From: Xanthobacteraceae bacterium
Lineage (GTDB): Bacteria; Pseudomonadota; Alphaproteobacteria; Rhizobiales; Xanthobacteraceae
DNA: 30,364 nucleotides
Assembly (NCBI GenBank): GCA_019746355.1
Contig: JAIESC010000090.1
Location: forward strand, 1-30,364
Direction of reading: 5' to 3'
The position numbers and the translations under genes were made by a program. Below the pieces are notes generated by a model, which was given only the letters and a program-made list of their open reading frames with translations, did not search any database and was not told the DNA's origin. Of the stretch, positions 14,217 through 22,397 are shown one piece after another; the stretch's first letter is position 1; every line of letters begins with the position of its first letter.

Positions 14217-15745
14217 CACTGGGTCCCCGCGGAAGCGCTAGTTGATGCACATATCTTGGCGCGGCGGAATGACCCAGCCGCGACGCTGGGGCTTCCCGGA
14301 TGAAGGGCTTGTGTGATTCTTTTTCTGGCACCTCGATTCGCATGAGGAGCCCAGGTGTTAGAGGAGCAATATTCGGTTGGTCGGTTCGGGGACCGTCGCC
14401 TCGACAAAGGGGGGCGGCGCTGCTCGAAGGTATGGTCGTGCGCGCAAGCTCGTGTTTGCGACGAGCGGCGGATGGTCGGCGATCGGAAATTATTCGGTAT
14501 GGTCGATTTTTGGCCAACGAGAAGGTGACGTTGGAAGCCTTGCTCGCGGGTTGGGGCGAGCAAACCGCCGTTGCGGCGGCCGGGCGGCATGTGCTGGCGA
14601 TCCAGGACACCAGCGAGCTCAATTTTAGAACCACGGCTGAGCGACGACGCGGTTTGGGCGAGATTGGCAAAGGCGTCGGCCGCGGCCTGTTGCTGCACGC
14701 GATGCTGGCGCTGGATGCGGAAAGCAACGCCTGTCTGGGTTTGGTTGCAGGCGAGATCTGGACGCGCCAGGGCCGGGTTGCTGTACCGCACGAGAAACGG
14801 CGGCCGCAGGAGAAGGAATCGTGGCGCTGGATCAGCACGGCCGAGCAAGCCAAGGAAGTGCTCTCGGCGGCCGCGATGACCACGGTCATTGATGACCGCG
14901 AGGGCGACATCTATGCCAAATGGGCGAGCGTCGCGGAGCAAAACTTCCATCTGCTGACGCGCTCTATGCATGACCGTGCCTTGGTAGACGGCGTGAGCAT
15001 GTATGAAACAGCGACAAGTCTGCCGATCGTCGATCTCTCGACCATTCAGCTCCTGGCACGCGCCAATCGGCCGGCACGTCAAGCCAAGCTGGCTTTGCGC
15101 TTTGGACGGGTGACGCTGCAAAAGCCGCAAGGCCCAGGCATGCAGGATTTGCCCAAGACGGTCGAATTGACCTTGATCGAGGTTGCTGAATGCGATCCGC
15201 CGACCGATGTCGAACCGCTGCACTGGTATCTGCTGACGACCCATGCGGTGAGCGATATCGCGTCCGCTTGGCAGATCGTCAATTGGTACAAGAAACGGTG
15301 GACGATTGAGCAACTGTTCCGGATTCTCAAGACCCAGGGGCTTCAGATCGAAGACAGCCGGGTCGAAACCGCCGATCGATTGCTCAAGCTCACCGCGATC
15401 GCTGCCAAGGCTGCGGTCATCACTCTGCAGCTTGTGCAAGCACGGGACGGCAAAGGCGCTGAGCCGGCCCGCATCGCCTTCGACGAAGAGGAAATCCAGG
15501 TTCTCGCCGCCCTCGGCAGCAAATACCAGGGCAGCACAAAGCTCCAAAGCAATCCCCATCCGACCCGTAGCCTTGCCTGGGCCGCCTGGATTATCGCCCG
15601 GCTCGGCGGCTGGGACGGATACCCACGCACCAAGCCGGGTCCGATCACGATCAAACACGGCCTCCAGTACTTCTTGGGCGTTGCTCATGCTTGGAGGAGC
15701 ATCAAAGATGTGCGAATCAACTAGCGCGGAAGCGGGGACCCAGTG
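14217..15745 (+). mobile_element. IS4-family insertion sequence (Tn5/IS50-like)
   Basis: About 1529 bp, bounded by terminal inverted repeats of some 39 bp. Both ends start CACTGGGTCCCCGC and share CGCTAGTTGAT after a 4-bp mismatch (14217-14255 and, in reverse complement, 15707-15745), roughly 32 of 39 identical by eye. The single gene is a Tn5-type transposase whose stop codon lies inside the right repeat. No convincing 8-12-bp target duplication was found (ATTCCGCAG against ACGCAAACA). The element separates the dehydrogenase gene from the hydrolase gene of the catabolic island without breaking either. Confidence 0.87.
14355..15724 (+). CDS. IS4-family (Tn5-like) transposase, apparent -1 frameshift near the 5' end
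   Basis: The main frame encodes a DDE transposase: first Asp in IQDTSEL, second in TVIDDREGDIY and the YREK signature Y-x2-R-x3-E-x6-K in WYKKRWTIEQLFRILK, followed by a Tn5-type C-terminal region. The best ribosome-binding site (GAGGAG, 14344-14349) serves GTG 14355 in a different frame, giving VLEEQYSVGRFGDRRLDKGG, which is the expected family N-terminus. The two frames meet at a run of six G (14409-14414); one more G would join them. Translation in the main frame alone could start at ATG 14300, giving an unrelated N-terminus. So the gene is a recently broken transposase, one using slippage, or a sequencing error. Confidence 0.8.
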
Positions 15746-15795
15746 ACGCAAACACCGAAGCTTCAATCTGGGTGCATCAGACTTTAGAGGCCATC

Positions 15796-16593
15796 ATGAG
15801 CGACGATATCTGGGGGGTCTTCGCGGTCCGCTACGCCGAGCATCAGCGCAAGGCCGCGGAGAACTACATCGGCGGCGATCCGCACGACGTGCTGCAGCCG
15901 CTCGACTATTTCGTCTGGGTGATCAGGAACGACAAGCGCACCTTCGTGGTCGACACCGGCTTCGATCAGCCGGTCGGCACCAGGCGTGGCCGCACCGTCA
16001 TCACGCCGGTCGGGGAGGCGCTGAAGCGCTTCGGCGTCGATCCCGACAGGGTCGAGGACGTCATCATCAGCCACATGCATTACGACCACTGCGGCAACGT
16101 CGACCTGTTCCCGCGCGCCCGCTATCACGTGCAGGACAAGGAGATGCAGGTCTGCACCGGCCGCTGCATGTGCCACCGCCAGCTTCGCTTTTCCTACGAG
16201 GAGGACTACGTCGTCTCGATGGTGCGCAAGCTGTTCGCCGGCCGCGTCACGTTCCATGACGGCGTGAGCGAGCTTGCGCCGGGCATCACGCTGCATCACA
16301 TCGGCGGCCACGCCATGGGCCTGCAAAGCCTTCGGGTCAAAACCAGGCGCGGCTTCGTCATGCTCGCGGCCGACGCGGTGCACCTCTATCCGCATCTCGA
16401 CGAGGCGCGGATCTTCCCGACCACCTACAATCTCGCGGAAGTGCTCGAGGGCTACGAGACGCTGAAGCGGCTTGCGTCGTCGCGGCATCACATCGTGCCG
16501 GGGCACGATCCCGCGGTGATGAAGCTTTATCCCGCCGCATCGTCGGCGCTGTCCGGTCTCGTCGTGCGCCTCGACGTCGATCCGAAGCTGTAA
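15796..16593 (+). CDS. Metallo-beta-lactamase-fold hydrolase, N-acyl-homoserine lactonase (AttM/AiiB)-like
   Basis: A 265-aa zinc hydrolase. The metal motif HMHYDHCGN gives H93, H95, D97 and H98; further ligands are expected at HIGGHAMG and AADAVH. The long N-terminal segment and GHDP near the C-terminus fit the AHL-lactonase-like branch of the superfamily. Because it ends a catabolic cluster, a lactone or thioester intermediate may be the substrate rather than a quorum signal. The chosen ATG (15796) is about 50 nt from the IS end, so its original promoter or operon link is interrupted by the IS. Confidence 0.85.
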   Translation: MSDDIWGVFAVRYAEHQRKAAENYIGGDPHDVLQPLDYFVWVIRNDKRTFVVDTGFDQPVGTRRGRTVITPVGEALKRFGVDPDRVEDVIISHMHYDHCGNVDLFPRARYHVQDKEMQVCTGRCMCHRQLRFSYEEDYVVSMVRKLFAGRVTFHDGVSELAPGITLHHIGGHAMGLQSLRVKTRRGFVMLAADAVHLYPHLDEARIFPTTYNLAEVLEGYETLKRLASSRHHIVPGHDPAVMKLYPAASSALSGLVVRLDVDPKL

Positions 16594-16604
16594 CGGCCGC
16601 GTGT

Positions 16605-16727
16605 CCCGCGCGCGGTGCAGCGCGAAGCGGTGCACCGCAGAAGCGGGACCGTTCCAGACACCGCCTTCGCGACGGGTCCCGGGTCTGCACTGCACCACTT
16701 CGTGCTGCAGTGCGCCCGGGACACAAG
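16605..16727. repeat. Pair of nested intergenic palindromes
   Basis: GTCCCGC...GCGGTGCA ... TGCACCGC...GCGGGAC is followed by GTCCCGGG...GCACTGCA ... TGCAGTGC...CCCGGGAC. Each has an outer and an inner pair of arms. They sit between the convergent hydrolase and macrodomain genes, where they may serve as a bidirectional terminator. Confidence 0.6.
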
Positions 16728-17282
16728 TCACACCAGCCCGCACTCATAAAACGCCTGGACGTGGTGATCGGCCGCTTCGTCCGAGAAGCAGCAGAACACC
16801 ACGCGCTCGATCCGGTGATCCTCCGCGCCGAGCGCCGACACCACGGTGCCCACCGCAATCCGTGCGGCGCGGTCGGCGGGAAAGCCGTACACCCCGGTGG
16901 AGATCGCCGAAAACGCCACCGAGCGCAGCCGCCGCACCGCGGCAAGCGAAATCGCCGTGCTGTAGCAGCCGGCGAGCTGCGCATCCTCGCCGCTGCCACC
17001 GTCCTGCCACACCGGTCCGACCGCGTGGATCACGTTCCGCGCCGGCAGGCGATAGCCGCGCGTGATCTTGGCCGAGCCGGGATCGCAGCCGCCCAGAGTC
17101 TTGCATTCGTCGAGCAGTTGCGGCCCGGCCGCACGATGGATCGCCCCGTCGACCCCGCCGCCGCCGCGCAGCGAGGTGTTCGCGGCGTTGACGATGGCGT
17201 CGACCGAAAGCGTGGTGATGTCGGCGACGACGACCTCGAGCCGCGTCGAACCGGTCTCGGCGGTGAGAAGCGGGGACTGCAT
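16728..17282 (-). CDS. Macrodomain protein (O-acetyl-ADP-ribose deacetylase / YmdB type)
   Basis: 184 aa comprising a single macrodomain. The ADP-ribose-binding signatures are AIVNAANTSLRGGGGVDGAI near residues 30-50 and AISTGVYGFPADRAA in the second half, closely matching YmdB/MacroD-type hydrolases that remove ADP-ribose or deacetylate O-acetyl-ADP-ribose. ATG at 17282. It diverges from the Bug receptor gene across about 118 bp and has no co-directional neighbour, so it is probably monocistronic. Confidence 0.9.
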   Translation of the reverse strand: MQSPLLTAETGSTRLEVVVADITTLSVDAIVNAANTSLRGGGGVDGAIHRAAGPQLLDECKTLGGCDPGSAKITRGYRLPARNVIHAVGPVWQDGGSGEDAQLAGCYSTAISLAAVRRLRSVAFSAISTGVYGFPADRAARIAVGTVVSALGAEDHRIERVVFCCFSDEAADHHVQAFYECGLV

Positions 17283-17400
17283 CCGGTCATTCTAGCACGC
17301 AAGCTGCGGCAAACCGCGCTTGACCCGACGCAGGAGCCCGCGTTTGCTGTCGCCATCAGAACCCGGCGCAAGACCGGCACGGTCCTTTGGGAGGGATGGG

Positions 17401-18378
17401 ATGAATTTGGCTCTTAAAGCAGCGCTCGTGCTCGTGCCTACGCTTGCGGCCGTGGGCGGCGATCAGGCCGTGGCGCAGGACGCCTGGCCGTCGCGGCCGA
17501 TCCGCATCATGGTGGGGTTCGGCGCGGGCGGCGGCACCGATGTCGCCACCCGCATCGTCGCCGAGCCGCTCGGCGAGGTGCTCGGACAGCGCGTCATCGT
17601 CGAGAACAAGCCCGGCGCCGGCGGCACCATCGCCGGCGATGTCGTCGCGAAAGGCACCAAGGACGGCTATAACGGGCTGATGATCTCGACCGGCCACACC
17701 GTGGCGGCGGCGATGATCAAGGCGCAGGCTTACGACGCGGTGAAGGACTTCGCGCCGGTCGGCATCATCGCCAATTCGGCGATCGCCATCGTCGTGCAGA
17801 AGGACTTTCCGGCGAGCGACCTGAAGGGCCTGATCGAGGTCATCAGGAAGGATCCCGGAAAATACAACTATGCGACGGTCGGCACCGGCTCGACCCAGCA
17901 TCTCACCGCCGAGCTGTTCCGCCAGCGCGCCGACCTCAAGGCGCAGGCGGTCTCGTTCCGCACCACCGGCGAGGTGGTCACCGCGCTCCTGCGCAAGGAC
18001 GTGGCCTATGCGGTCGATCTGGCGCATGCGGTGCGCGGCCAGGTCGCGGCGGGCGAGCTGCGGCTGATTGCGGTCGCGACCGGCCGGCGCTTTCCCTCGC
18101 TCGCCAATGTGCCGACCATGATCGAATCCGGCATGCCGGGCTTCGAGGTCAACGGCTGGTACGGCTTTGTCTATCCCGCCGGCGTGCCGGGCGAGGTGAT
18201 CGGCAAATCGCACAAGGCGCTGACCGACGTGCTGTCGCGCGACGCCGTCAAGAAGCAGCTCGCGAACATCGGCGCAGAGGCTGCGCTGTCGTCGCCGGAA
18301 GAGTTCGGCAAGCTGATCGCCGACGAGGTCGTGCGCTGGCGCGACGTGGCGAAGAACGCCGGGCTGGAGCCGCAGTAG
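17401..18378 (+). CDS. Bug/TctC-family tripartite tricarboxylate transporter receptor
   Basis: A 325-aa periplasmic receptor. The ATG at 17401 lies shortly after GGGAGGG. A signal peptide of about 27 residues ends QAVAQD, then WPSRPIRIMVGFGAGGGTDV, ENKPGAGGTIAGD and GMPGFEVNGWYGF follow, the standard Bug (Bordetella uptake gene) landmarks. Such receptors deliver carboxylates to TctAB permeases, but no TctA or TctB gene is nearby; orphan Bug receptors are common in this group. Ligand unknown. Confidence 0.9.
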   Translation: MNLALKAALVLVPTLAAVGGDQAVAQDAWPSRPIRIMVGFGAGGGTDVATRIVAEPLGEVLGQRVIVENKPGAGGTIAGDVVAKGTKDGYNGLMISTGHTVAAAMIKAQAYDAVKDFAPVGIIANSAIAIVVQKDFPASDLKGLIEVIRKDPGKYNYATVGTGSTQHLTAELFRQRADLKAQAVSFRTTGEVVTALLRKDVAYAVDLAHAVRGQVAAGELRLIAVATGRRFPSLANVPTMIESGMPGFEVNGWYGFVYPAGVPGEVIGKSHKALTDVLSRDAVKKQLANIGAEAALSSPEEFGKLIADEVVRWRDVAKNAGLEPQ

Positions 18379-18386
18379 TTTCCCCG

Positions 18387-18494
18387 GTCATTCCGGGGCG
18401 CTCGCGAAGCGAGCGAGCCCGGAATCCAGTTCAGGAGACAGTCCCTGCGGTTCTGGATTCCGGGCTCGCGCCTTTCGGCGCGCCCCGGAATGAC
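18387..18494. repeat. Long palindromic intergenic repeat
   Basis: GTCATTCCGGGGCGC and its complement GCGCCCCGGAATGAC bound a 108-bp element. Inner arms CCCGGAATCCAG / CTGGATTCCGGG and short hairpins (CTCGC GAA GCGAG; CGCGCC TTTC GGCGCG) make it nested. It lies between the convergent Bug and patatin genes. Confidence 0.75.
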
Positions 18495-18503
18495 GGCGGG
18501 GGC

Positions 18504-19646
18504 CTACTTCGTCAGCCGGTCGACACCCGCGGGCATCTGCTCTTCCTTCTCCGCGCGCATCTCTTCGCGCAGGTCGATGGTGCTGCGCACGCCGATGTCG
18601 TCGAAGTGCTGGTCGAGAAAGCGCCGCCCGGCGCGGCGGCCGGCGCGATGCAGCATCTCGAAGAAATCGAAGTCGGTGTTGAGCCGGCTCGATGCCGTGA
18701 GCTTTCTCCCGATGAAGCCGAGATCGATGCGGTGCACGTTGATCCGCCGGTACTCGCCGGGCCCGGTGCCGCGCTTGAGTGCACCGTCGTCGATCAGCCG
18801 CCGCACGAACTCGATCGCGCGGTATTCGGCGACCAGCGACGAGTTGAACGTGATCTCGTTGACGCGGTTCATGATCTCCTGGGACGAGCGCGGCGTCGTC
18901 GCCCGCACCACGGGATTGATCTGCACCACCAGCACGTCCTCGGTCTCGGTCGTGCGGAAGAACGGGTAGATCGGCGGGTTCGCGGTGTAGCCGCCGTCCC
19001 AGTAGGGCATGCCGTCGATCTCGACCGCGCGGAACACGAAAGGCAGCGCCGCCGAAGCCATCACCGCGTCGGCGTCGATCTTGTGGCACGGAAACACCCG
19101 CAGGCGGCCGGTGTGGACATTGGTCGCCGCGATGAACAGCGGCATGCCGCTTTTCTTCACCGCGTCGAAATCGATGAACCGCTCGATCAGGTCGCGCAGC
19201 GGATTGATGTTGAGCGGGTTGAGGTCATAGGGCGACAGCGTCCGCGACATCGCGTCGATGAACGGCTGGAACGGGGCGGCGACGATCGGGATCAGCGAGA
19301 ACAGGCGATCGGAGATCGCGCGGTTGAGCTTGGACATGTCGCCGTCGCGGCTTGCCGCGCGCCAGAAGTCGGCGAGGCGCTTTCGCGCCTCCTCCGGCCC
19401 GCCGCGCGCGAGGCCGTCGGCGACCATCACCGCGTTGATCGCGCCGGCCGAGGTGCCGGACATGCCCTCGATCTCGATCCGGTGGTCGTTCAGCAGTTCG
19501 TCCAGCACGCCCCAGGTGAACGCGCCGTGCGCGCCGCCGCCCTGAAGCGCCAGGTTGATGCGCTTCCTGCCATTGCCCCCGTTGGAGTTGGGCTGGTCGC
19601 TGTTGGATTTGTTCTTGCGCAAGCCCCGCGGAATGAGACTTTTCAC
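18504..19646 (-). CDS. Patatin-like phospholipase / acyl hydrolase
   Basis: A 380-aa serine acyl hydrolase with a Ser-Asp dyad: oxyanion loop GGGAHG (36-41), nucleophile S66 in GTSAG and D217 in DGG. The start is GTG at 19646, overlapping the TGA of bdhA (GTGA, 19646-19643), so translation is coupled. Upstream of the domain is a short polar segment rich in Asn, Ser and Gly. No signal peptide is seen, pointing to a cytoplasmic enzyme. Coupling to 3-hydroxybutyrate dehydrogenase suggests release of 3-hydroxybutyrate from PHB or oligomers, or membrane-lipid hydrolysis. The first is inference from position, as PHB depolymerases usually have other folds. Confidence 0.88.
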   Translation of the reverse strand: MKSLIPRGLRKNKSNSDQPNSNGGNGRKRINLALQGGGAHGAFTWGVLDELLNDHRIEIEGMSGTSAGAINAVMVADGLARGGPEEARKRLADFWRAASRDGDMSKLNRAISDRLFSLIPIVAAPFQPFIDAMSRTLSPYDLNPLNINPLRDLIERFIDFDAVKKSGMPLFIAATNVHTGRLRVFPCHKIDADAVMASAALPFVFRAVEIDGMPYWDGGYTANPPIYPFFRTTETEDVLVVQINPVVRATTPRSSQEIMNRVNEITFNSSLVAEYRAIEFVRRLIDDGALKRGTGPGEYRRINVHRIDLGFIGRKLTASSRLNTDFDFFEMLHRAGRRAGRRFLDQHFDDIGVRSTIDLREEMRAEKEEQMPAGVDRLTK

Positions 19647-20425
19647 TGCGCGGTCCAGCCTCCGTCGATCGAGATGTTGGCCCCGGTGATCGAGGCGGCC
19701 GCGTCCGAGGTGAGATAGAGCGCGAGCGAGGCCACCTGGTCGACGGTGACGAACTCCTTGGTCGGCTGCGCGTCCAGGAGCACGTCGCGCTTGACCTGCT
19801 CCGCGGTCATGTTGCGCGCTTTCATGGTGTCGGGGATCTGCTTCTCGACCAGCGGCGTCCAGACATAGCCCGGCGAGATGCAGTTGACCGTGACGCCGAA
19901 GGTCGCGAGCTCGAGCGCGACCGTCTTGGTCAAGCCGGCGATGCCGTGCTTCGCCGACACGTAAGCGACCTTGAACGGCGAGGCGACCAGCGAATGCGCC
20001 GAGGCCGTCATGATGATGCGGCCCCACTTGCGGGCCTTCATGCCGGGCACGGCGGCGCGGATCGAATGAAACGCGGACGAGAGATTGATCGCGATGATCT
20101 GGTCCCATTTCTCGATCGGGAATTCCTCGATCGGCGCGACATACTGGATGCCGGCGTTGTTCACGAGGATGTCGCAGGAGCCGAGCTGCGTTTCCGCGGT
20201 CTTGATCATGGCCGCGATCTCGGCAGGCTTGGTCATGTCGGCGCCCGAATAGATCGCCTTCACGCCAAATTCCTTTTCGATGCCGGCGCGCTCCTTCTCG
20301 ATGTCGGCGGCTGCGCCGAAACCGTTGATCAGCACATTGGCGCCGTCCTTGGCGAAGGCGCGGGCGATGCCGAGGCCGATACCGGAGGTGGAGCCGGTGA
20401 CGACTGCGTTTTTCCCTTTAAGCAT
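19643..20425 (-). CDS. bdhA: D-3-hydroxybutyrate dehydrogenase (SDR family)
   Basis: A 260-aa classical SDR. It has TGSTSGIG (10-17), NNAG (89-92), the catalytic residues S142, Y155, K159, and the BdhA-type substrate lid PGYVWTPLVEKQI with NAGIQYV. Length and motifs match the known bacterial 3-hydroxybutyrate dehydrogenases, which interconvert D-3-hydroxybutyrate and acetoacetate with NAD in PHB and ketone-body metabolism. It is the first gene of a two-gene operon with the patatin. The start faces the zur-like gene across a palindrome at 20514-20528, 89 bp upstream. Confidence 0.9.
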   Translation of the reverse strand: MLKGKNAVVTGSTSGIGLGIARAFAKDGANVLINGFGAAADIEKERAGIEKEFGVKAIYSGADMTKPAEIAAMIKTAETQLGSCDILVNNAGIQYVAPIEEFPIEKWDQIIAINLSSAFHSIRAAVPGMKARKWGRIIMTASAHSLVASPFKVAYVSAKHGIAGLTKTVALELATFGVTVNCISPGYVWTPLVEKQIPDTMKARNMTAEQVKRDVLLDAQPTKEFVTVDQVASLALYLTSDAAASITGANISIDGGWTAQ

Positions 20426-20513
20426 TTGAGACGCCTTATGAAATGGTGTGGGATCGCCCCCTCCCCGGGGCGACGGCTCCTATGGAGCTCATCTCGGAAG
20501 GTGGCGATTGTAA

Positions 20514-20528
20514 TGTTGCATTGCAACA
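20514..20528. promoter_or_regulatory. Perfect 15-bp palindrome between bdhA and the zur-like gene (candidate operator)
   Basis: TGTTGCA-T-TGCAACA, preceded by GTAA. It lies 89 bp before the bdhA start and 117 bp before the zur start, in the only stretch of moderate G+C of this gap. The outer TGTT/AACA resembles alphaproteobacterial Zur boxes, which are AT-rich in the middle. The TGCA-rich core resembles sites of the PHB regulator PhaR/AniA. Both are inferences. Confidence 0.45.
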
Positions 20529-20644
20529 ACAAAATGGGCGCTGCGCAACCGGCGTGAGCGCCATGCGAGCGGCCATCTTCGGACGCAATTGGGTTGGCTC
20601 ACTGCTATGTTCGCAAGCCGCACGTTCGAGCTTATGTCATCCGC

Positions 20645-21139
20645 ATGCCGCAGCCGGTCTTCCACGCCCCCGATCACGATCACGAGCGCTGCACCGCGGA
20701 CGCGCTGGCCCATGCCGAGGCGCTGTGCGTGCAGCGCTCGCAGCGGCTGACGCCGATCCGTCGCCAGGTGCTGGAGGTGCTGCTCGAGAGCCACAAGCCG
20801 CTCGGCGCCTACGAGATCATGGACCGCGCCGCCGCCGACGGCACGCGGCCCGCGCCGATCACCATCTACCGGGCGCTGGATTTTCTCCGCGACAACGGCC
20901 TCGTGCATCGCATCGAGAGCCGCAACGCCTTCGTCGCCTGCGTCAGCCGGCACGAGAGCGGCGAGATGATCGTGTTCCTGATCTGCGAGCACTGCGGCGC
21001 GGTCGGCGAGGCGCCGTCGGCCGCGGTCGCCGATCAGCTCAAGTCCGCCGCGCGCGCCGCGGGCTTCGCGCCGAAGGCGCCGGTGATCGAGATCTCCGGC
21101 GTTTGCGCGCATTGCCAGAAGCACGAATGCGCGACCTGA
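20645..21139 (+). CDS. zur: Fur-family transcriptional regulator, Zur type
   Basis: A 164-aa regulator. The N-terminal winged helix includes RLTPIRRQVLEVLLESHKPL and the recognition region PITIYRALDFLRDNGLVHRI; the dimerisation half carries ICEHCG and CAHCQKHEC, the CxxC pairs for structural zinc. The N-terminal DHDHERC adds metal-binding residues. Tolerant spacing and FVACVSRH favour Zur over Fur or Irr. The start at 20645 (MPQPVFH) is preferred; ATG 20594 in frame would add 17 residues. It should repress zinc-uptake genes when zinc is bound; none lies next to it, though the MetE-like enzymes here are zinc proteins. Confidence 0.8.
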   Translation: MPQPVFHAPDHDHERCTADALAHAEALCVQRSQRLTPIRRQVLEVLLESHKPLGAYEIMDRAAADGTRPAPITIYRALDFLRDNGLVHRIESRNAFVACVSRHESGEMIVFLICEHCGAVGEAPSAAVADQLKSAARAAGFAPKAPVIEISGVCAHCQKHECAT

Positions 21140-21189
21140 TCCTTGATCGCGATGTTTGAAATTGCACGCCATTGTGGCTGCTCGGGCGG

Positions 21190-21301
21190 TGCGCTCCCTC
21201 CCCCGCTTGCGGGGGAAGGTTGGGGAGGGCGCAGCCGGCGGGCGCGTTCTCTGTTGCGTGCCCCCTCCCTGGCCCTTCCCCGCACGCGGGGGAGGGGACG
21301 C
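21190..21301. repeat. Inverted pair of CCCCCGC/GCGGGGG hairpins
   Basis: CTCCCCCGCTTGCGGGGGAAG near the left end and TTCCCCGCACGCGGGGGAGG near the right are related hairpins in opposite orientation, forming a larger inverted repeat between zur and the exporter gene. Such elements are common between genes in this bacterial group. Confidence 0.6.
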
Positions 21302-21375
21302 TGTGGCACCGTCAGCGCGTACCTCGCAACATCGCGCAAGCGGTATTCCAAGCGGTATTCACAGTGTCATTCCCC

Positions 21376-22278
21376 ATGACCTCCGTCCCCGCCAGCCACA
21401 CGCGGCCGCTCGACGCCACCCATATGGCGCTCACGGTGCTGCTCTGCCTCACCTGGGGATTCAACCAGCCGATCGTCAAGCTCGCGATCCTCGAAGGCGT
21501 GCCGCCGCTCATTCAGTGTACGATCCGCTCGGCGCTCGGCATGCTCATCGTGCTCGGCATCATGCATTGGCGCGGCCTGCCGGTGCTGGCGCGTGACGGA
21601 ACGCTGACCGCGGGCGTGGTCGCCGGAATTCTGTTCGGCGTCGAGTTCCTGCTGATCTATCGCGGGTTGATCTACACCGCTGCGTCCCGCGCGACGCTGT
21701 TCATCTATCTCGCGCCGTTCTTCGTCGCGCTCGGCTCGCGCTGGCTGTTCCCTGGCGACCGATTCGGCGTCCTGCAATGGTCGGGGCTGGCGATGGCGTT
21801 CGTCGGCATGATGGTCGCCTTCGGCGTGCCGGCGCCCGCGTCCTCGCCGGATCAATTGCTCGGCGACCTGATGATGGCGGGAGCCGCCGCGGCCTGGGCC
21901 GCGACCACGCTGGTGATCAAGGCGAGCTCGCTCGCGCGCATCTCGCCGGAGAAGACGCTGCTCTATCAGATCGTGCTCTGTGTGCCGATCGTTGGCCTGG
22001 GCGCGCTCGTCTTTGGCGAGCGGTTGACGGCCTTCCCGTCGGCCGTGGCGCTCGGCTCGCTCGCCTATCAGACGGTCGTGATCGGAACCACGTTCAGCCT
22101 CTGGTTCGCCCTGATCGTGAAGTTCTCGGCGAGCCGCGTTTCGGCCTTCACCTTCCTCACCCCGCTGTTCGGCGTGGCGGCCGGGCATTTCCTGCTGGGC
22201 GAGCCTCTCACGCCCGCTTTTGCCCTGGCGGTGGCGCTGGTGGCCGGGGGCCTCATCCTCGTCAACCGGCCGAAATGA
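21376..22278 (+). CDS. EamA/RhaT-family drug/metabolite transporter (DMT superfamily)
   Basis: A 300-aa inner-membrane protein with about ten predicted helices in two EamA repeats: LTWGFNQPIVKLAI opens the first, and LGDLMMAGAAAAWAATTLVI opens the second. The terminal segment TFLTPLFGVAAGHFLLGEPL is the EamA consensus end. ATG at 21376 is chosen because the family normally starts a few residues before the first helix; the upstream stretch is repeat DNA. Members export amino acids or metabolites; the substrate is unknown. Confidence 0.88.
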   Translation: MTSVPASHTRPLDATHMALTVLLCLTWGFNQPIVKLAILEGVPPLIQCTIRSALGMLIVLGIMHWRGLPVLARDGTLTAGVVAGILFGVEFLLIYRGLIYTAASRATLFIYLAPFFVALGSRWLFPGDRFGVLQWSGLAMAFVGMMVAFGVPAPASSPDQLLGDLMMAGAAAAWAATTLVIKASSLARISPEKTLLYQIVLCVPIVGLGALVFGERLTAFPSAVALGSLAYQTVVIGTTFSLWFALIVKFSASRVSAFTFLTPLFGVAAGHFLLGEPLTPAFALAVALVAGGLILVNRPK

Positions 22279-22397
22279 AGCAGACTTAAAGCCTTAACCC
22301 TGAAAACAAGGGTCGAGGTGAGGGCCTGAATTCGATCGGGGGAGGTGAAATTTGTGCCGCGATAGGGCTATATCAGGCCTGTCAGGAGAGAGTTCCA

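Noticed and set aside
14208..15754. 9-bp target duplication around the IS
   Set aside because: The flanking 9-mers differ at most positions, and shifting the ends by one to three bases did not produce a match.
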